From Terriglobia bacterium (GTDB lineage Bacteria; Acidobacteriota; Terriglobia; Terriglobales; Acidobacteriaceae), in NCBI GenBank assembly GCA_020073385.1, contig JAIQFH010000001.1:372001-436000 (forward strand): a stretch of DNA of 64,000 nucleotides. Direction: 5' to 3'. The position numbers and the translations under genes are program-made. This document shows positions 54,016 to 63,701 of the stretch, piece after piece. The notes under the pieces were generated by a model. It did not search any database. It saw only the letters and a list, made by a program, of their open reading frames with translations, and had not been told where the DNA came from. Within the stretch, counting starts at the first letter, position 1. Each line of letters begins with the position of its first letter.

Positions 54016-55068
54016 TTACCCGACCTTGGCGTCCATCAGATCCCGATAAAAATCAAAGACAGCCTGCAGGTTACTCTCGTCGTGGCCGGTCTGTTCTTTC
54101 TGCTCGGCTGGATGCTGAAGGGCTTCGTCGATGGCACGGAGAAGAGACTGCGAGTCTGACTTTGGAATCAGGCGGACGCCAGCGGGGCGCATGCCGTTAT
54201 CGGTGGCAATGACGGGTGTCCCCAACTGCAGCGCTTCCCGGACGGACAGGGCGTCGCCATCATACAGCGTAGTGCGCAACATCAGGCGCGCGCGCAAGAC
54301 TGCTTCCATGGTCGCGGCATGAGGAACATCACCAGCCAGCAGGATGTGTTGTGCAGATGGGCTCGCATCGATTTTGGCGCGCAGGTGGGCTTCGAGACTT
54401 CCAGATCCAATGAGGAGGAGTCCGGCATCAGGAGACTTTTGCCGTACGAGCGGCAAGATGTCGATCTGAAGGGCCAGATCATACTCGGGCTCAAGCAGGC
54501 CCACGGAAAGGAGAACCGGGTCGTGCTCTTCCAGGAACGACGCTAGATGTGGCGGAAGCAAGTCAGCCGACTCATCTTTTGGCAAGAAGGCGTAGGGAGA
54601 GATGCAGCGAACTCGGTTAGGGCGGACTCCTACTTTGTGAAGGAAGCTCACGATTTCCTCATTCACCCCAATCACGCCATCGAAGCGTCGCAGCACGAAT
54701 CCCGCGAAAGATGCGGGCCCTAGAGCCTGACCTTCCGGCGTGGAGGGAAACCCGCCGGAGTGAAACGTCATCACGGATTTCGTTCCGGGGCGCAATGTGC
54801 AAGCCAGGCTGAGAGACAGAAGCCGGCGGGTGAGCATTCCGCCGATGTGCAGGTGCAGCACGTCATAAGGCAGGCGCGCGAGAAGGCCGAGAAGTTGAAC
54901 CGCGCTTTTCGGGTAATAAACCTCCTCCGCGTCGGGCTTGCGATGGCGCGTGATGTTGATGACCGCGCAGGGCATGCCCTGCTTCAGCAGGAAAGCGCGA
55001 ATCGCGACCAGGTTGGTCTGAACTCCACCGTGCGGCGGCGGATATGGCCCAAGCAGGAGCACCTTCAT
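54016..55068 (-). CDS. GT4-type glycosyltransferase
   Basis: A 350-residue GT-B-fold enzyme. The N-terminal loop LLLGPYPPPHGGVQTNLVA and C-terminal segments (PDAGLLLIGSGSLEAHLRAK, HILLAGDVPHAATMEAVLRA, DALSVREALQLGTPVIATDN) with the conserved E-x7-E-like SVREALQLG helix show a group 1 glycosyltransferase. The ATG overlaps the stop of the preceding oxidoreductase gene (55065-55068). It adds a sugar to the EPS repeat unit; donor unknown. Confidence 0.9.
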   Translation of the reverse strand: MKVLLLGPYPPPHGGVQTNLVAIRAFLLKQGMPCAVINITRHRKPDAEEVYYPKSAVQLLGLLARLPYDVLHLHIGGMLTRRLLSLSLACTLRPGTKSVMTFHSGGFPSTPEGQALGPASFAGFVLRRFDGVIGVNEEIVSFLHKVGVRPNRVRCISPYAFLPKDESADLLPPHLASFLEEHDPVLLSVGLLEPEYDLALQIDILPLVRQKSPDAGLLLIGSGSLEAHLRAKIDASPSAQHILLAGDVPHAATMEAVLRARLMLRTTLYDGDALSVREALQLGTPVIATDNGMRPAGVRLIPKSDSQSLLRAIDEALQHPAEQKEQTGHDESNLQAVFDFYRDLMDAKVG

Positions 55069-57245
55069 TGTGAGTCGGATGACGCAAGAAACTGGTCGAG
55101 ATCTAGGGAACACGGCGAGTGCTCGCGCGCGGACTGCAGCATACGCAGGCACCCGAGAGTGGAACGCACACCGTCGCGAACGGTGATGTCTGGAGATTTG
55201 CCGAGGCGAAGCGCGGAGAAGAAAGATTGCATCTGAGCCTCGTATCCTTTCTCCGCGAACCAACTCGAACTCTTGCGTACGAGACCAGCGCGGACCACAG
55301 ACTCTCTGAAGTTTTCGGCAGAGACTCCGACTCCAGGAATAAACGCCTCTACACGCTCGCCACCCGAGGTCCGACTGCCGACCGTGCAGTAGGTCAGATT
55401 GGCGATGGAACCGTCTGCAAATGAGAAGGTGGCAGCCAGGTTGTTTTCGCCGATCGGATCTTTCTTGCCGGTGGGAAGCGAGGACGCGAAAACCTCGGTT
55501 GGTTCGGAATCAAGCAGCCAGTACATGAGATCCACAAAATGACAGGCCTCGCCAAGGATGGCACCGCCGATGGCAGGATCGGCCATCCAGTAAGAGCCTG
55601 AGATGCCCGGAGAATTGATACGACAATTCAGGACTGCCGGAGCCGTGCGTTTCGAAATCTGCTGCTTAATCCGAACATAGCTGGGAGCGTAACGTCGATT
55701 GAATCCGACGGTGAGCTGCTTTCCGGACTCTTGGACCGCCTGATAGAGTTTGGAGCACTCCTGCTCCGTAAGGGCCATCGGTTTTTCCACGAACACATGC
55801 TTACCCGCGCGGAGCGCCGCCAAGGCTTGCGCAGCATGCTGCGGGTTTCGGCTCACAATCACGAGCGCTTGAATGGCGGGGTTGCCGAGGATTTCATCGT
55901 AGTCAGACGTGCAGTACTCTGCGCCGAAGCGCAATGCATAGCTCTTGGCACGGGATCCGCTGCCCGACTGAATGGCGCGCAAGCGCACACCTGGGGTCTT
56001 CTTAAGGTTCGGCAAGTGGACCCAGCGAGCCAAGTTGCCCGCCCCGACCAGGGCCACGCCAATCTCGGAACCAACTGCCTCCGCGCGATGGACTTCAACC
56101 CTACTCGCCGGTTTCGGTAGGGAGACGGTGTCCGCAGCCGCAGGATAGTTGAGCAGAACGGCGAGGCTGTTCTGGCTCGGGTCCATGATGATTTCGTATG
56201 CCTTGGCCGCTTCTTCGAGCGGAACGCGATGGGTGATCAGGCCCTCGAGCCGCAGGCTCTTCTGTGCAGCCCGGCGCAGGAACTCTTCCATGTTGCGCTT
56301 TTCTGTCCAGCGAACGTAGGGAAGAGGGTAGTCCTGGCCCTGGCGTTCATAGCTGGCATCGTAACTGCCTGGACCGTATGCCCGTGCCATCAAGACCTGC
56401 AGCTCTTTCAGATAACTCTCGTACCAGGGAAAGTTGAGTTCGACGGCTCCCACGTCCACGATACGACCGCGGTCGCGGCAAATTTCCACCGCCAGCCGGC
56501 AGGGTGCGGCAGATTTAGCCGCAGCAGCGATAATGGCGCAATCGACGCCGACTCCTCCGGTGAGAGAACTGAGCTGTTGCGCAAACTCCGGACCGCCTAA
56601 GAGCGCAGAGTCCGCGCCCAGTTGCTTGGCGAGTGCGACGCGGTCAGCCTTGAGGTCCGTCGCGATCACCACCCCACCCTGCAGGCGCGCCAATTGAGCG
56701 ATCAGTTGTCCAACGAGTCCCAAGCCAATGACCGCGACCTTTTCCCCCAAACCAATGTTCGCAATCCGAACGGCATTGAGCGCGATGCTACCTAACGTGG
56801 TGAAGCATGCGTGCTCGTAAAGCACGCCCTCGGGAATTTTTGCGACAAGGTTGCGGCCGACGAGTATGGCTTCCGCGTGCCCCGTGCCTTCGCCGCCATA
56901 GGCGACGCGATCACCAATTTCAACGTCGGGAACACCCGCGTGTTTGTCGATCACTACGCCCGCGCCGGAATATCCCAGGACCGCGTATTCGCTGAGTTTC
57001 GCCAGGACCTCCCGCGTGGTGCGGAGCGGTCCTTCGTTTTTCATGACGTCGAGGATTTTGCCTATGTAGGACGGGTTTTCGGCCACAGCCCCCAGAGCGC
57101 CGCCGCGATGAAGGCTGGCGGTTTCCGTCCCGCTGCTGATGAGAGAAATATGCGGGCGGACGATTACGTGATGCGGCGTAACGACGGGGTCCGGGACCTC
57201 ATCGACAACGATATCCTTAAGCCCCTTCCGAAGGAGTTGCTTCAT
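55065..57245 (-). CDS. Fused zinc-type dehydrogenase and Gfo/Idh/MocA oxidoreductase
   Basis: A 726-residue two-domain protein. The N-terminal half is an alcohol-dehydrogenase-like MDR domain (GYSGAGVVIDKHAGVPDVEIGDRV, VAVIGLGLVGQLIAQLARLQ), but it lacks the usual GHExxG and Cys cluster of zinc enzymes. The C-terminal half is Gfo/Idh/MocA (IGVALVGAGNLARWVHLPNL, HVFVEKPMALTEQE, GEACHFVDLMYWLLDSEP). Such bi-domain oxidoreductases are common in polysaccharide loci, where they may oxidise or epimerise a nucleotide sugar. No clear ribosome binding site precedes the ATG. Confidence 0.88.
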   Translation of the reverse strand: MKQLLRKGLKDIVVDEVPDPVVTPHHVIVRPHISLISSGTETASLHRGGALGAVAENPSYIGKILDVMKNEGPLRTTREVLAKLSEYAVLGYSGAGVVIDKHAGVPDVEIGDRVAYGGEGTGHAEAILVGRNLVAKIPEGVLYEHACFTTLGSIALNAVRIANIGLGEKVAVIGLGLVGQLIAQLARLQGGVVIATDLKADRVALAKQLGADSALLGGPEFAQQLSSLTGGVGVDCAIIAAAAKSAAPCRLAVEICRDRGRIVDVGAVELNFPWYESYLKELQVLMARAYGPGSYDASYERQGQDYPLPYVRWTEKRNMEEFLRRAAQKSLRLEGLITHRVPLEEAAKAYEIIMDPSQNSLAVLLNYPAAADTVSLPKPASRVEVHRAEAVGSEIGVALVGAGNLARWVHLPNLKKTPGVRLRAIQSGSGSRAKSYALRFGAEYCTSDYDEILGNPAIQALVIVSRNPQHAAQALAALRAGKHVFVEKPMALTEQECSKLYQAVQESGKQLTVGFNRRYAPSYVRIKQQISKRTAPAVLNCRINSPGISGSYWMADPAIGGAILGEACHFVDLMYWLLDSEPTEVFASSLPTGKKDPIGENNLAATFSFADGSIANLTYCTVGSRTSGGERVEAFIPGVGVSAENFRESVVRAGLVRKSSSWFAEKGYEAQMQSFFSALRLGKSPDITVRDGVRSTLGCLRMLQSAREHSPCSLDLDQFLASSDSQ

Positions 57246-57290
57246 TGATTTCGTTCGAATGCGTCTACCGGTTTATTTACTGCAACTCGT

Positions 57291-59114
57291 TTACTGCACT
57301 CCCATCGTTGCCTGGTCGATCGCATCAAGGTCCGCCCCCACGTCTTTCCGGTCGGAAGCGGCGTGCTTGAACTTGCTGCTCGAAGACAATCTGTAGTCGC
57401 CCCCGTTTCCATTCTTGAAGTTCGCAAAGCCCAAATCCCCAACGTTCCCCGGTGTTTGGTTGTCCTTCGGCCAGCCGCCTCCACCGTCGATGATGACATT
57501 GTGGTGAAACGTATAAGAGGCGAAGCAGTCGTGGAAGACACTTTCCGCGCCTCTACGTTGCGGCATCGCCGCGCAGTTCCTGTCCGGGCCCCCGCCGGTC
57601 GTACCGAACCGTTGCGTCCCCACCGTGAAGATGCTGTTTGTGATGGAGAGTCCTGTCATTCGGGGGTCAACGCGTGGACCGCCAATGATGAACAGGACGC
57701 GGGGCGGGAAGGCTGTGACATGATCGATACTGACATCGTGCAGTCTCGGTGATTCGGAATCGCCCGGCGTCATTGAGATCTGAGCGAACGCGCCAAACCC
57801 ATTGTAGAGATCGGTTTGGATGTCGTCCAAAATGACGTCCTGGATGCTATAGCGACCGCCGTCTTTCGCCGCGCCACCGTTCGAAGAGACTCCGTTTCCC
57901 AGTACAAAACCGCCCCCAACATGGCTGATCTTGCATTTTCGAATCGTGACATCGGTTACCTGGCAAGCTGGGCAAACGTTACCCCCACGCAGAGCCTGGT
58001 TCTTGGGCGTCAATACTATGGCGAAACCTCTCTGTGAGAATCCGCCCCAACTGTTCTCCAGAATGTTGCCCTCAAACAGCACGCGCTGGGCATTCTTTAA
58101 TTCAAAAAGGTTCTTAACGATGAACGGGTTGCCATCCAGGCCACCGATGTAGCCCGGTTGCCCCCTCATCCAGGTCATGGGCCGAAACAAATGATTGCGG
58201 CGGATTTCGATGTCCGCCGGCGTCTTTGTTGCCGTGGCGCCGCCGAGCAGGATGCATTCGCCTGCGGCCTCCAGAAAGTTGTTCACAATCTTGAAGGGGC
58301 CCATGTCGTCATCGCCCATTCCCCCGGCAACGGCCTGGGAATCCACGCATGCGCCACTTTTCGCCACACAGTGGAAATCAGAGAGGTAGGAATCGACCAC
58401 CGCAACGTAACGGATGTGGCTGAGCATGATCCCGCGCACAGTCTCATCCTGCGGACTCCCGTGAATCCACATCCGATCGAAAACAATATGATCTGCCGGT
58501 TCCTGGTCGGGGCCGATCAGGTTGTAGACCACTGCTCGCGAATCCGCTCGAGTGACTTCGAGACCGAGCAGTCGATAGTGATTTGCTCCCGGCGCAAGGG
58601 TGATGGCTCCAGAAGCACCCTTTCCATTCGTTTCGATCCGTGCCAGTACGTTTTCCGTAGAGCCACATTGCAGCGCAGGCCGGCCCGCAAGGGAAGAGAC
58701 GCCAGCATAGCAAGGCGTCAACCGGGTACCCTCCGGAGGCAGCTTCGAATCGGGGGCAGTGGTTCGAATGATGATCCAATGGGAGTCATCGCATTTCTTT
58801 TCGGGCAAGAGAAGAGTGCGGAACGTGGCACCCGCCTGCAATTGAACGGTGTCGCCACAAGAGGCCTTGGAAAGTGCCTGAGAGGGATCTTCACCCGCGC
58901 GTACGGTCAGGATCTTGCCAGGCGCAGGCGTGGCACGCAGAGAACTATCCACGTACGCTCTCGGGAGCTCAGCCACACCCTCAGACGGACCCTGTTTCGA
59001 AGCCGGAGCAGACTGGTTCCCGGTTGGTTTGTTTTGCGTCGATGCATGTGTGGGCATTCGGGCCGGAAGCACAACCAGAGCGAGGAGCGTAAAAAACCGT
59101 GCGCAGACCCTCAT
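57291..59114 (-). CDS. Exported right-handed parallel beta-helix protein
   Basis: A 607-residue exported protein. The ATG at 59114 gives a signal peptide (MRVCARFFTLLALVVLPARM) followed by a Pro/Ser/Gln-rich linker; the rest has the short-repeat pattern of a beta-helix (VFDRMWIHGSPQDETVRGIM, VTIRKCKISHVGGGFVLGNG, FKIVNNFLEAAGECILLGG). Cysteines are numerous (CGDTVQL, KKCDDSHW, RNCAAM). It may be a polysaccharide lyase, epimerase or a structural protein, as often encoded in EPS loci, but no catalytic motif can be assigned. An in-frame extension to 59171 is rejected. Confidence 0.75.
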   Translation of the reverse strand: MRVCARFFTLLALVVLPARMPTHASTQNKPTGNQSAPASKQGPSEGVAELPRAYVDSSLRATPAPGKILTVRAGEDPSQALSKASCGDTVQLQAGATFRTLLLPEKKCDDSHWIIIRTTAPDSKLPPEGTRLTPCYAGVSSLAGRPALQCGSTENVLARIETNGKGASGAITLAPGANHYRLLGLEVTRADSRAVVYNLIGPDQEPADHIVFDRMWIHGSPQDETVRGIMLSHIRYVAVVDSYLSDFHCVAKSGACVDSQAVAGGMGDDDMGPFKIVNNFLEAAGECILLGGATATKTPADIEIRRNHLFRPMTWMRGQPGYIGGLDGNPFIVKNLFELKNAQRVLFEGNILENSWGGFSQRGFAIVLTPKNQALRGGNVCPACQVTDVTIRKCKISHVGGGFVLGNGVSSNGGAAKDGGRYSIQDVILDDIQTDLYNGFGAFAQISMTPGDSESPRLHDVSIDHVTAFPPRVLFIIGGPRVDPRMTGLSITNSIFTVGTQRFGTTGGGPDRNCAAMPQRRGAESVFHDCFASYTFHHNVIIDGGGGWPKDNQTPGNVGDLGFANFKNGNGGDYRLSSSSKFKHAASDRKDVGADLDAIDQATMGVQ

Positions 59115-59200
59115 TGCCACTCCGAATTGTGGCCGGACCCGCGAGTGCTGGCTGACGGCGAAGAAGAACACGTTGCAAAAGTATATCAGGGCGATTGGAG

Positions 59201-60799
59201 CTATTTGGCTTGACTCTGGCTCGCGGCGGACTCTTTTTGCAGCTTCTGGTAATCCACCTTGTCGGTGGAAGTTCTGGGCAAAGAGTCCCGGAACAAGAAA
59301 GCGTCCGGGCTCATGTACGCCGGCAATGCTTTACTGCAGAAGACCTTCAAATCCACAATAGAAGGTTGGGAATCCTGGACCGTCGCAACATACGCATGAA
59401 TTTTCACTCCGGCATCCGCATCCGGGATCGCGACCACGGCGGCTTCGGAAATTTGTTGGTGCCGGTAGAGGGCACTCTCAATGTCCCCTAGTTCGATGCG
59501 GTACCCGCGACGCTTCACCATGCGGTCGCGACGGCCGACATAGATGAATCCGTCGGCGGGATCCTCCTTCACAACGTCCCCGGTGTTATACCAGCGTTGT
59601 CCGTCCCGTTCGAAGAAGGCAGGGTTCTCTCCTGTCTGTCCCCAATAGCCCTTGAACACTGAGGGACCCGAAATGTACAGGAGTCCTTCTTCTCCTTTGG
59701 GTACCGGTACCTTGGCGTCATCAACCACAAGCGCTGCGCAATGAGAGCACGGCCAACCGATCGGGTAGGGCTGGGTACGGTCAGGAGGAATCGGCGTGGG
59801 AATACGAGCAAATGTACAAACGTTGGTCTCAGTGGGCCCGTAGAGATTGAAGTAAACCGGAGAGGGCCACTGCGCAGTAATGTTTCTCAAGTGTTTCACC
59901 GGGAAGACTTCGCCGGCAAAAAGGACCAGTCGCAGACGACTGTAATCGTACTGCTTCAGATTTCCGAACTCGGCCAGCAGGCTCAGAATCGACGGTGTGG
60001 AATACCACACGGTGAGCTGGTTGGAGGCGATGAAGGCAGCCATCTTCGCAGGGCTCTTCCCCAACTCTTCTGAAATCAAGTACAGCGTACTCCCGTGTTT
60101 CAAAGAGACGTACAGATCCAAAATCGACAGGTCAAAGTGAAAGGGAGCATGGCTGCTGAAACGATCGTGTTCATCCGGATTGAATACTGAGGTGCACCAG
60201 TCCACAAAGCTGACGGCATTTTCGTGGGTCAGAGTTACGCCTTTGGGAATGCCCGTGGATCCGGAGGTATAGAGGATATAGGCTACGTCATCCCGATGAC
60301 GAGACGCAGGCAGAGCCCGGCCCGGTTCGTGCTCGAGAACTTTGTCCCACGCGAATGCATTTGGCGACAAGCTAGACGATCCTTGCCCTGTGGATGTTCC
60401 GGTCACAACCACGGTTTTAGCGGTTTCAACGTCGGCCGCAACTCCGGCACACCCTGGGGAAGCGAACACGGCTCGAACGTGGCAGTTTCCTAGAATCGAG
60501 CGAATTCTGTCCGCGGGTGCAGAACTGTCAACCGGCACATAAGCGCACCGCGCCTTGAGGATGCCGAAAATGGCACACACACCGGTCACACTCTTAGGCT
60601 GGACCACTCCCACGCGATCGCCGGGCTGCAATCCTCGCGCCAACAAAAAACCTGAAATCCGATCGGCGCGGTCGTTGAGTTGGCGGTAGGTCACACTGCT
60701 GCCGTCGGGATCTACAACCGCGACGCGGTCACCAAAACGTTGAGCGCTCGCTTCCAGGTACTCACACAAGTTGGCAGCAGAATTGGAACGCTCAGACAT
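59201..60799 (-). CDS. AMP-forming adenylating ligase (NRPS A-domain-like)
   Basis: A 532-residue enzyme that activates a carboxylic or amino acid as an adenylate and loads it on the carrier protein encoded just upstream. Core motifs: YILYTSGSTGIPKG (A3), FHFDLSILDLY (A4), NLYGPTET (A5), YNTGDVV (A7), GRRDRMVKRRGYRIELGDIE (A8) and DKVDYQKL with the catalytic Lys (A10). The A-domain-like sequence and FDLS motif suggest an amino-acid or short-acid substrate rather than a long fatty acid. It overlaps the carrier gene by 1 bp (TAATG). Comparable ligases occur in exosortase A loci. Confidence 0.9.
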   Translation of the reverse strand: MSERSNSAANLCEYLEASAQRFGDRVAVVDPDGSSVTYRQLNDRADRISGFLLARGLQPGDRVGVVQPKSVTGVCAIFGILKARCAYVPVDSSAPADRIRSILGNCHVRAVFASPGCAGVAADVETAKTVVVTGTSTGQGSSSLSPNAFAWDKVLEHEPGRALPASRHRDDVAYILYTSGSTGIPKGVTLTHENAVSFVDWCTSVFNPDEHDRFSSHAPFHFDLSILDLYVSLKHGSTLYLISEELGKSPAKMAAFIASNQLTVWYSTPSILSLLAEFGNLKQYDYSRLRLVLFAGEVFPVKHLRNITAQWPSPVYFNLYGPTETNVCTFARIPTPIPPDRTQPYPIGWPCSHCAALVVDDAKVPVPKGEEGLLYISGPSVFKGYWGQTGENPAFFERDGQRWYNTGDVVKEDPADGFIYVGRRDRMVKRRGYRIELGDIESALYRHQQISEAAVVAIPDADAGVKIHAYVATVQDSQPSIVDLKVFCSKALPAYMSPDAFLFRDSLPRTSTDKVDYQKLQKESAASQSQAK

Positions 60800-61071
60800 T
60801 AAGCACCAGCCCCACGCTTGTTCTGGATGAAGGTTGCGATATCTTCAATGCGATCAAAGTTCTCGACTCCGGCTTCATGCGCTTCGACTTGTATCGTGTA
60901 CCGGTTCTCAATGAACTCAATCATGCGCAGCAGCCCCACAGAGTCAATAATGCTGCTGGAACGCAGAGGAGTATCGTCGTGTAAATTTGATGCTTTTTCG
61001 CCCGGCAAAAACTCATTCAGCACGTATTGACGCATTTCCTCTTTGATTTGGTCTGTTGATGGGTCCGACAT
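60799..61071 (-). CDS. Acyl/peptidyl carrier protein
   Basis: A 90-residue carrier with the phosphopantetheine serine in SSIIDSVGLLRMIEFIE. Negative residues are frequent as in ACPs, and the C-terminal ENFDRIEDIATFI helix fits. AAGGAG precedes the ATG by 7 nt. The translational overlap with the ligase shows that this is its dedicated partner. The family could equally be a PCP of the PltL/RedO type used with single A domains; this cannot be settled by eye. Confidence 0.9.
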   Translation of the reverse strand: MSDPSTDQIKEEMRQYVLNEFLPGEKASNLHDDTPLRSSSIIDSVGLLRMIEFIENRYTIQVEAHEAGVENFDRIEDIATFIQNKRGAGA

Positions 61072-61144
61072 CGACTTGCTCCTTGATTGCTCAGATTGTT
61101 AATTCTGGGGAGAATAGAACCGAAAGAAGTAGCTCGCCGCGATC

Positions 61145-62284
61145 TCACGGCGACGTAGGTGCTGCCGGCGATGCGAGAGAGTGAGTCGCTCCCGAGTGGG
61201 CTCCTTTGGACTGACCGGTGCCAAACACGACATCAGAGAGCTTCGGATCCTGCTCAACCTTGCGGTACAGGTTCTCGAAAACCATCTCGTGGCCCCGCGC
61301 GTTGGCGTGAACATCGTCCCGGCTGACTCTCAGTTCGATGAAGTTCTTGGACGCCGCATAGGTATCCAGCAGATCAATCACCGGTACTCCTAGCTTCTCA
61401 ATGATCGGTCGAGCCGAACTGAACTGCGGGTAGATAAGGTCGGATGACACAGGCTCAGGAATAAGAAGAATCACCATTCTGGCTCCTTGTTTCGACGCCT
61501 CCTCCTTCATCTGCTCCAGGCACCAGTCGAAGACAGCGGGAGTAAAGGGTGCCAGTTTTCTGTCCATAGTTTCGAGGGAGTCGCTCGGCCGAACGTGTGC
61601 ATCCGCGACGACCTTGCGAAGAAAGTCATACTTCAGGTCGATTTTTCTCTGGAGGAGATGGCCTATGTGAAAACTCCACCGGTGGCTAACGCCCACTCCC
61701 GTGATTGCCACCATGTAGACATCGGGATGGAAAGGGGCGGCTTTCTCGATCATGGTTTCCATGATCTGAGTGATTCGGTAGCCACCCACCGCGAAATTCA
61801 ACACCTCGAATTTCTGAATGTCAGGATTCAGTTGGGCTTCGTTGAGGCGGTTTTCTAGAAGGGACTCGTAGTTGTGTCCGAACGGCCCCAGCGCCATGGA
61901 ATCTCCGAGCAAGGCGATTCGCCATGTGTGGGGAGGCTTTTCCACCGTGTATTCTCGATCATACATTCCAAGGCTGTTGGTTGTTCGTCCAAGTCCGGCC
62001 ACACTCAGATGCAGGTTAGGCTTGTAGTCGTATTCCAGAAAATCGTCACGAAACCGCAGCGAAGGATCGACAGAGCCTTCCTTGCGGAGTCCTTCATAGT
62101 ATCCCGCGTCGAGCGTCTCCAGGTCCTCAGCCTTGAAATTGGTCACGCGGATTTTTGAGAGAACCCGATCGGCGAGACGTCCCATTCGCGTATTTTGAAT
62201 GGACGCGGGTAGCTTGATCACAATGAGCAGACCAAGCAGGATAGCCACAGAGGCGATTGCACTTCGCTCAAAACTGTTTTTCAT
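61145..62284 (-). CDS. SGNH/GDSL-family envelope hydrolase or acyltransferase
   Basis: A 379-residue protein with one N-terminal membrane helix (SAIASVAILLGLLIVIKLP) and an SGNH-hydrolase fold: the serine motif IALLGDSMALGP, an asparagine region VLNFAVGGYRITQ and the catalytic pair in SRDDVHANARGH. Similar proteins (AlgX/AlgJ, PatB types) work with MBOAT proteins to attach or remove acyl groups on polysaccharides in the periplasm. An MBOAT gene lies just upstream. The Ala/Ser/Pro-rich tail is disordered. Confidence 0.82.
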   Translation of the reverse strand: MKNSFERSAIASVAILLGLLIVIKLPASIQNTRMGRLADRVLSKIRVTNFKAEDLETLDAGYYEGLRKEGSVDPSLRFRDDFLEYDYKPNLHLSVAGLGRTTNSLGMYDREYTVEKPPHTWRIALLGDSMALGPFGHNYESLLENRLNEAQLNPDIQKFEVLNFAVGGYRITQIMETMIEKAAPFHPDVYMVAITGVGVSHRWSFHIGHLLQRKIDLKYDFLRKVVADAHVRPSDSLETMDRKLAPFTPAVFDWCLEQMKEEASKQGARMVILLIPEPVSSDLIYPQFSSARPIIEKLGVPVIDLLDTYAASKNFIELRVSRDDVHANARGHEMVFENLYRKVEQDPKLSDVVFGTGQSKGAHSGATHSLASPAAPTSP

Positions 62285-62390
62285 CCCTGCGATCGTCTCA
62301 TTCCTCGTTGGCCGGATGGGTTGTCGACGGTTTCTGCAGAAAGTATTCGAGTCATCATTCCTGTATTCAACTGTTGCGGGTGGTGATTCG

Positions 62391-63701
62391 TCACAAATCG
62401 CCAGTCTTCAGAAAATTCACCCACTTCTCTAAGCTGTTGGAGCTCCAAAGCGACCACAGTAGCATGAAGACGGACATGGTAGCCACGATTTGCGCTGCCT
62501 CGACCGCCTTGGCGCGCCACCCGGATTGTGGGACGCGTTTCTTTTTCTTGGCGTCAAACCAAACATTCGCTACCACGAGAGCTCCCAAGATCGACCAAAA
62601 CAGAGTGTCAGTCACCGTAAGGCGGAAATTGCCTTGAAGCCAGAAAAACTGGTACGAGTGCAAGACCCAAGTCACCAGGAAAACCAGAGTCGTGGCCACG
62701 AGCTGCGCTCGAAGCTCGCCCTTTTTGCGGAGCTTAAAGTACGCGGGCAGATAGCAGATCTTCACCATGAAATCTTTCCAATAGATATTGATCCGGCGCC
62801 AGAGATCGCTGATGCTGTGCGACAACAGATATTTCCGATTGGTTTCTGGCAAGTCATATCCGAACAGATGAAGCATCCCGACGATGATGTGAAACTGGCC
62901 TGACACCTGTAAATAGAGCAGGAATCCGAGAATAATCCTGGCGACGACCGATGTGCCCACGCCGACTTTGGTTGGGGCGAACGATGCCTCCAATTGATAC
63001 ACCAGGCGGTAGAGAAGCAACTGAATGGTGCCGCGCAGTATCCACCAAACCCCTTGTTGAGCAACTTCGTGAATGTCACGCTGGAAATAGCTTTTTCGGA
63101 GTGTCTTAAAGTCAACGACGGGAAAGAGCAAAAAATAGTAATTGGGAAGCAGGAAAAAATAGCTCGCGAAATCTTTGAAAGGAGGCGGTCCCTGCAGACG
63201 CTGGATGTCATACAGGTAAATGATCATGCGGAACATGAAGACAGCGCCTAACACCGCCCAGAAGTGTTCGGGGATCGGGAACCGACCACTGGCCCGGCCG
63301 TAAGCGCAGAGCGCCCCAAACGCGAGGACCGCCACGACTCGCCAGCGGAAGGCCAGTCCGCTTCGGACGATGGCGAACAAGATCCCCCCCGCGCCGATTA
63401 GCAGGCCAGCGACCGCTGGATCGAGCAGGAGAAATGCGCCGCCCAGCGAGAGCGCAATGTAGAAAGGTTCTTTGAAGCGAAACGGTAACCAGTAGGAAAC
63501 GATAAATCCGCCGACGATCAGTGAGCTTAAGGTCAGAAATCTTCGAGACTCAAGACCATACAGATCGAAGACGAGCAACAGCAGTCCCAATTGGACAGCA
63601 AGCACCGCAAATCGCCACAGATTAGGACGGGATCGTTCGACCTGCGCTGCCAAGCCGGTCACCGGCGCTGAAGGTAGCACCGCTCTTACAGTCCCAGACA
63701 T
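62391..63701 (-). CDS. MBOAT-family membrane acyltransferase
   Basis: A 436-residue protein with about ten to twelve helices. The MBOAT hallmarks are SISDLWRRINIYWKDFM and the active-site histidine in VTWVLHSYQFFW. MBOAT proteins such as AlgI and DltB pass acyl groups across the membrane to a polymer; the paired SGNH gene and carrier-ligase pair suggest the same here. The first 16 bases overlap the acyl-CoA dehydrogenase gene. The donor may be the acyl-carrier species made by the ligase. Confidence 0.85.
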   Translation of the reverse strand: MSGTVRAVLPSAPVTGLAAQVERSRPNLWRFAVLAVQLGLLLLVFDLYGLESRRFLTLSSLIVGGFIVSYWLPFRFKEPFYIALSLGGAFLLLDPAVAGLLIGAGGILFAIVRSGLAFRWRVVAVLAFGALCAYGRASGRFPIPEHFWAVLGAVFMFRMIIYLYDIQRLQGPPPFKDFASYFFLLPNYYFLLFPVVDFKTLRKSYFQRDIHEVAQQGVWWILRGTIQLLLYRLVYQLEASFAPTKVGVGTSVVARIILGFLLYLQVSGQFHIIVGMLHLFGYDLPETNRKYLLSHSISDLWRRINIYWKDFMVKICYLPAYFKLRKKGELRAQLVATTLVFLVTWVLHSYQFFWLQGNFRLTVTDTLFWSILGALVVANVWFDAKKKKRVPQSGWRAKAVEAAQIVATMSVFMLLWSLWSSNSLEKWVNFLKTGDL

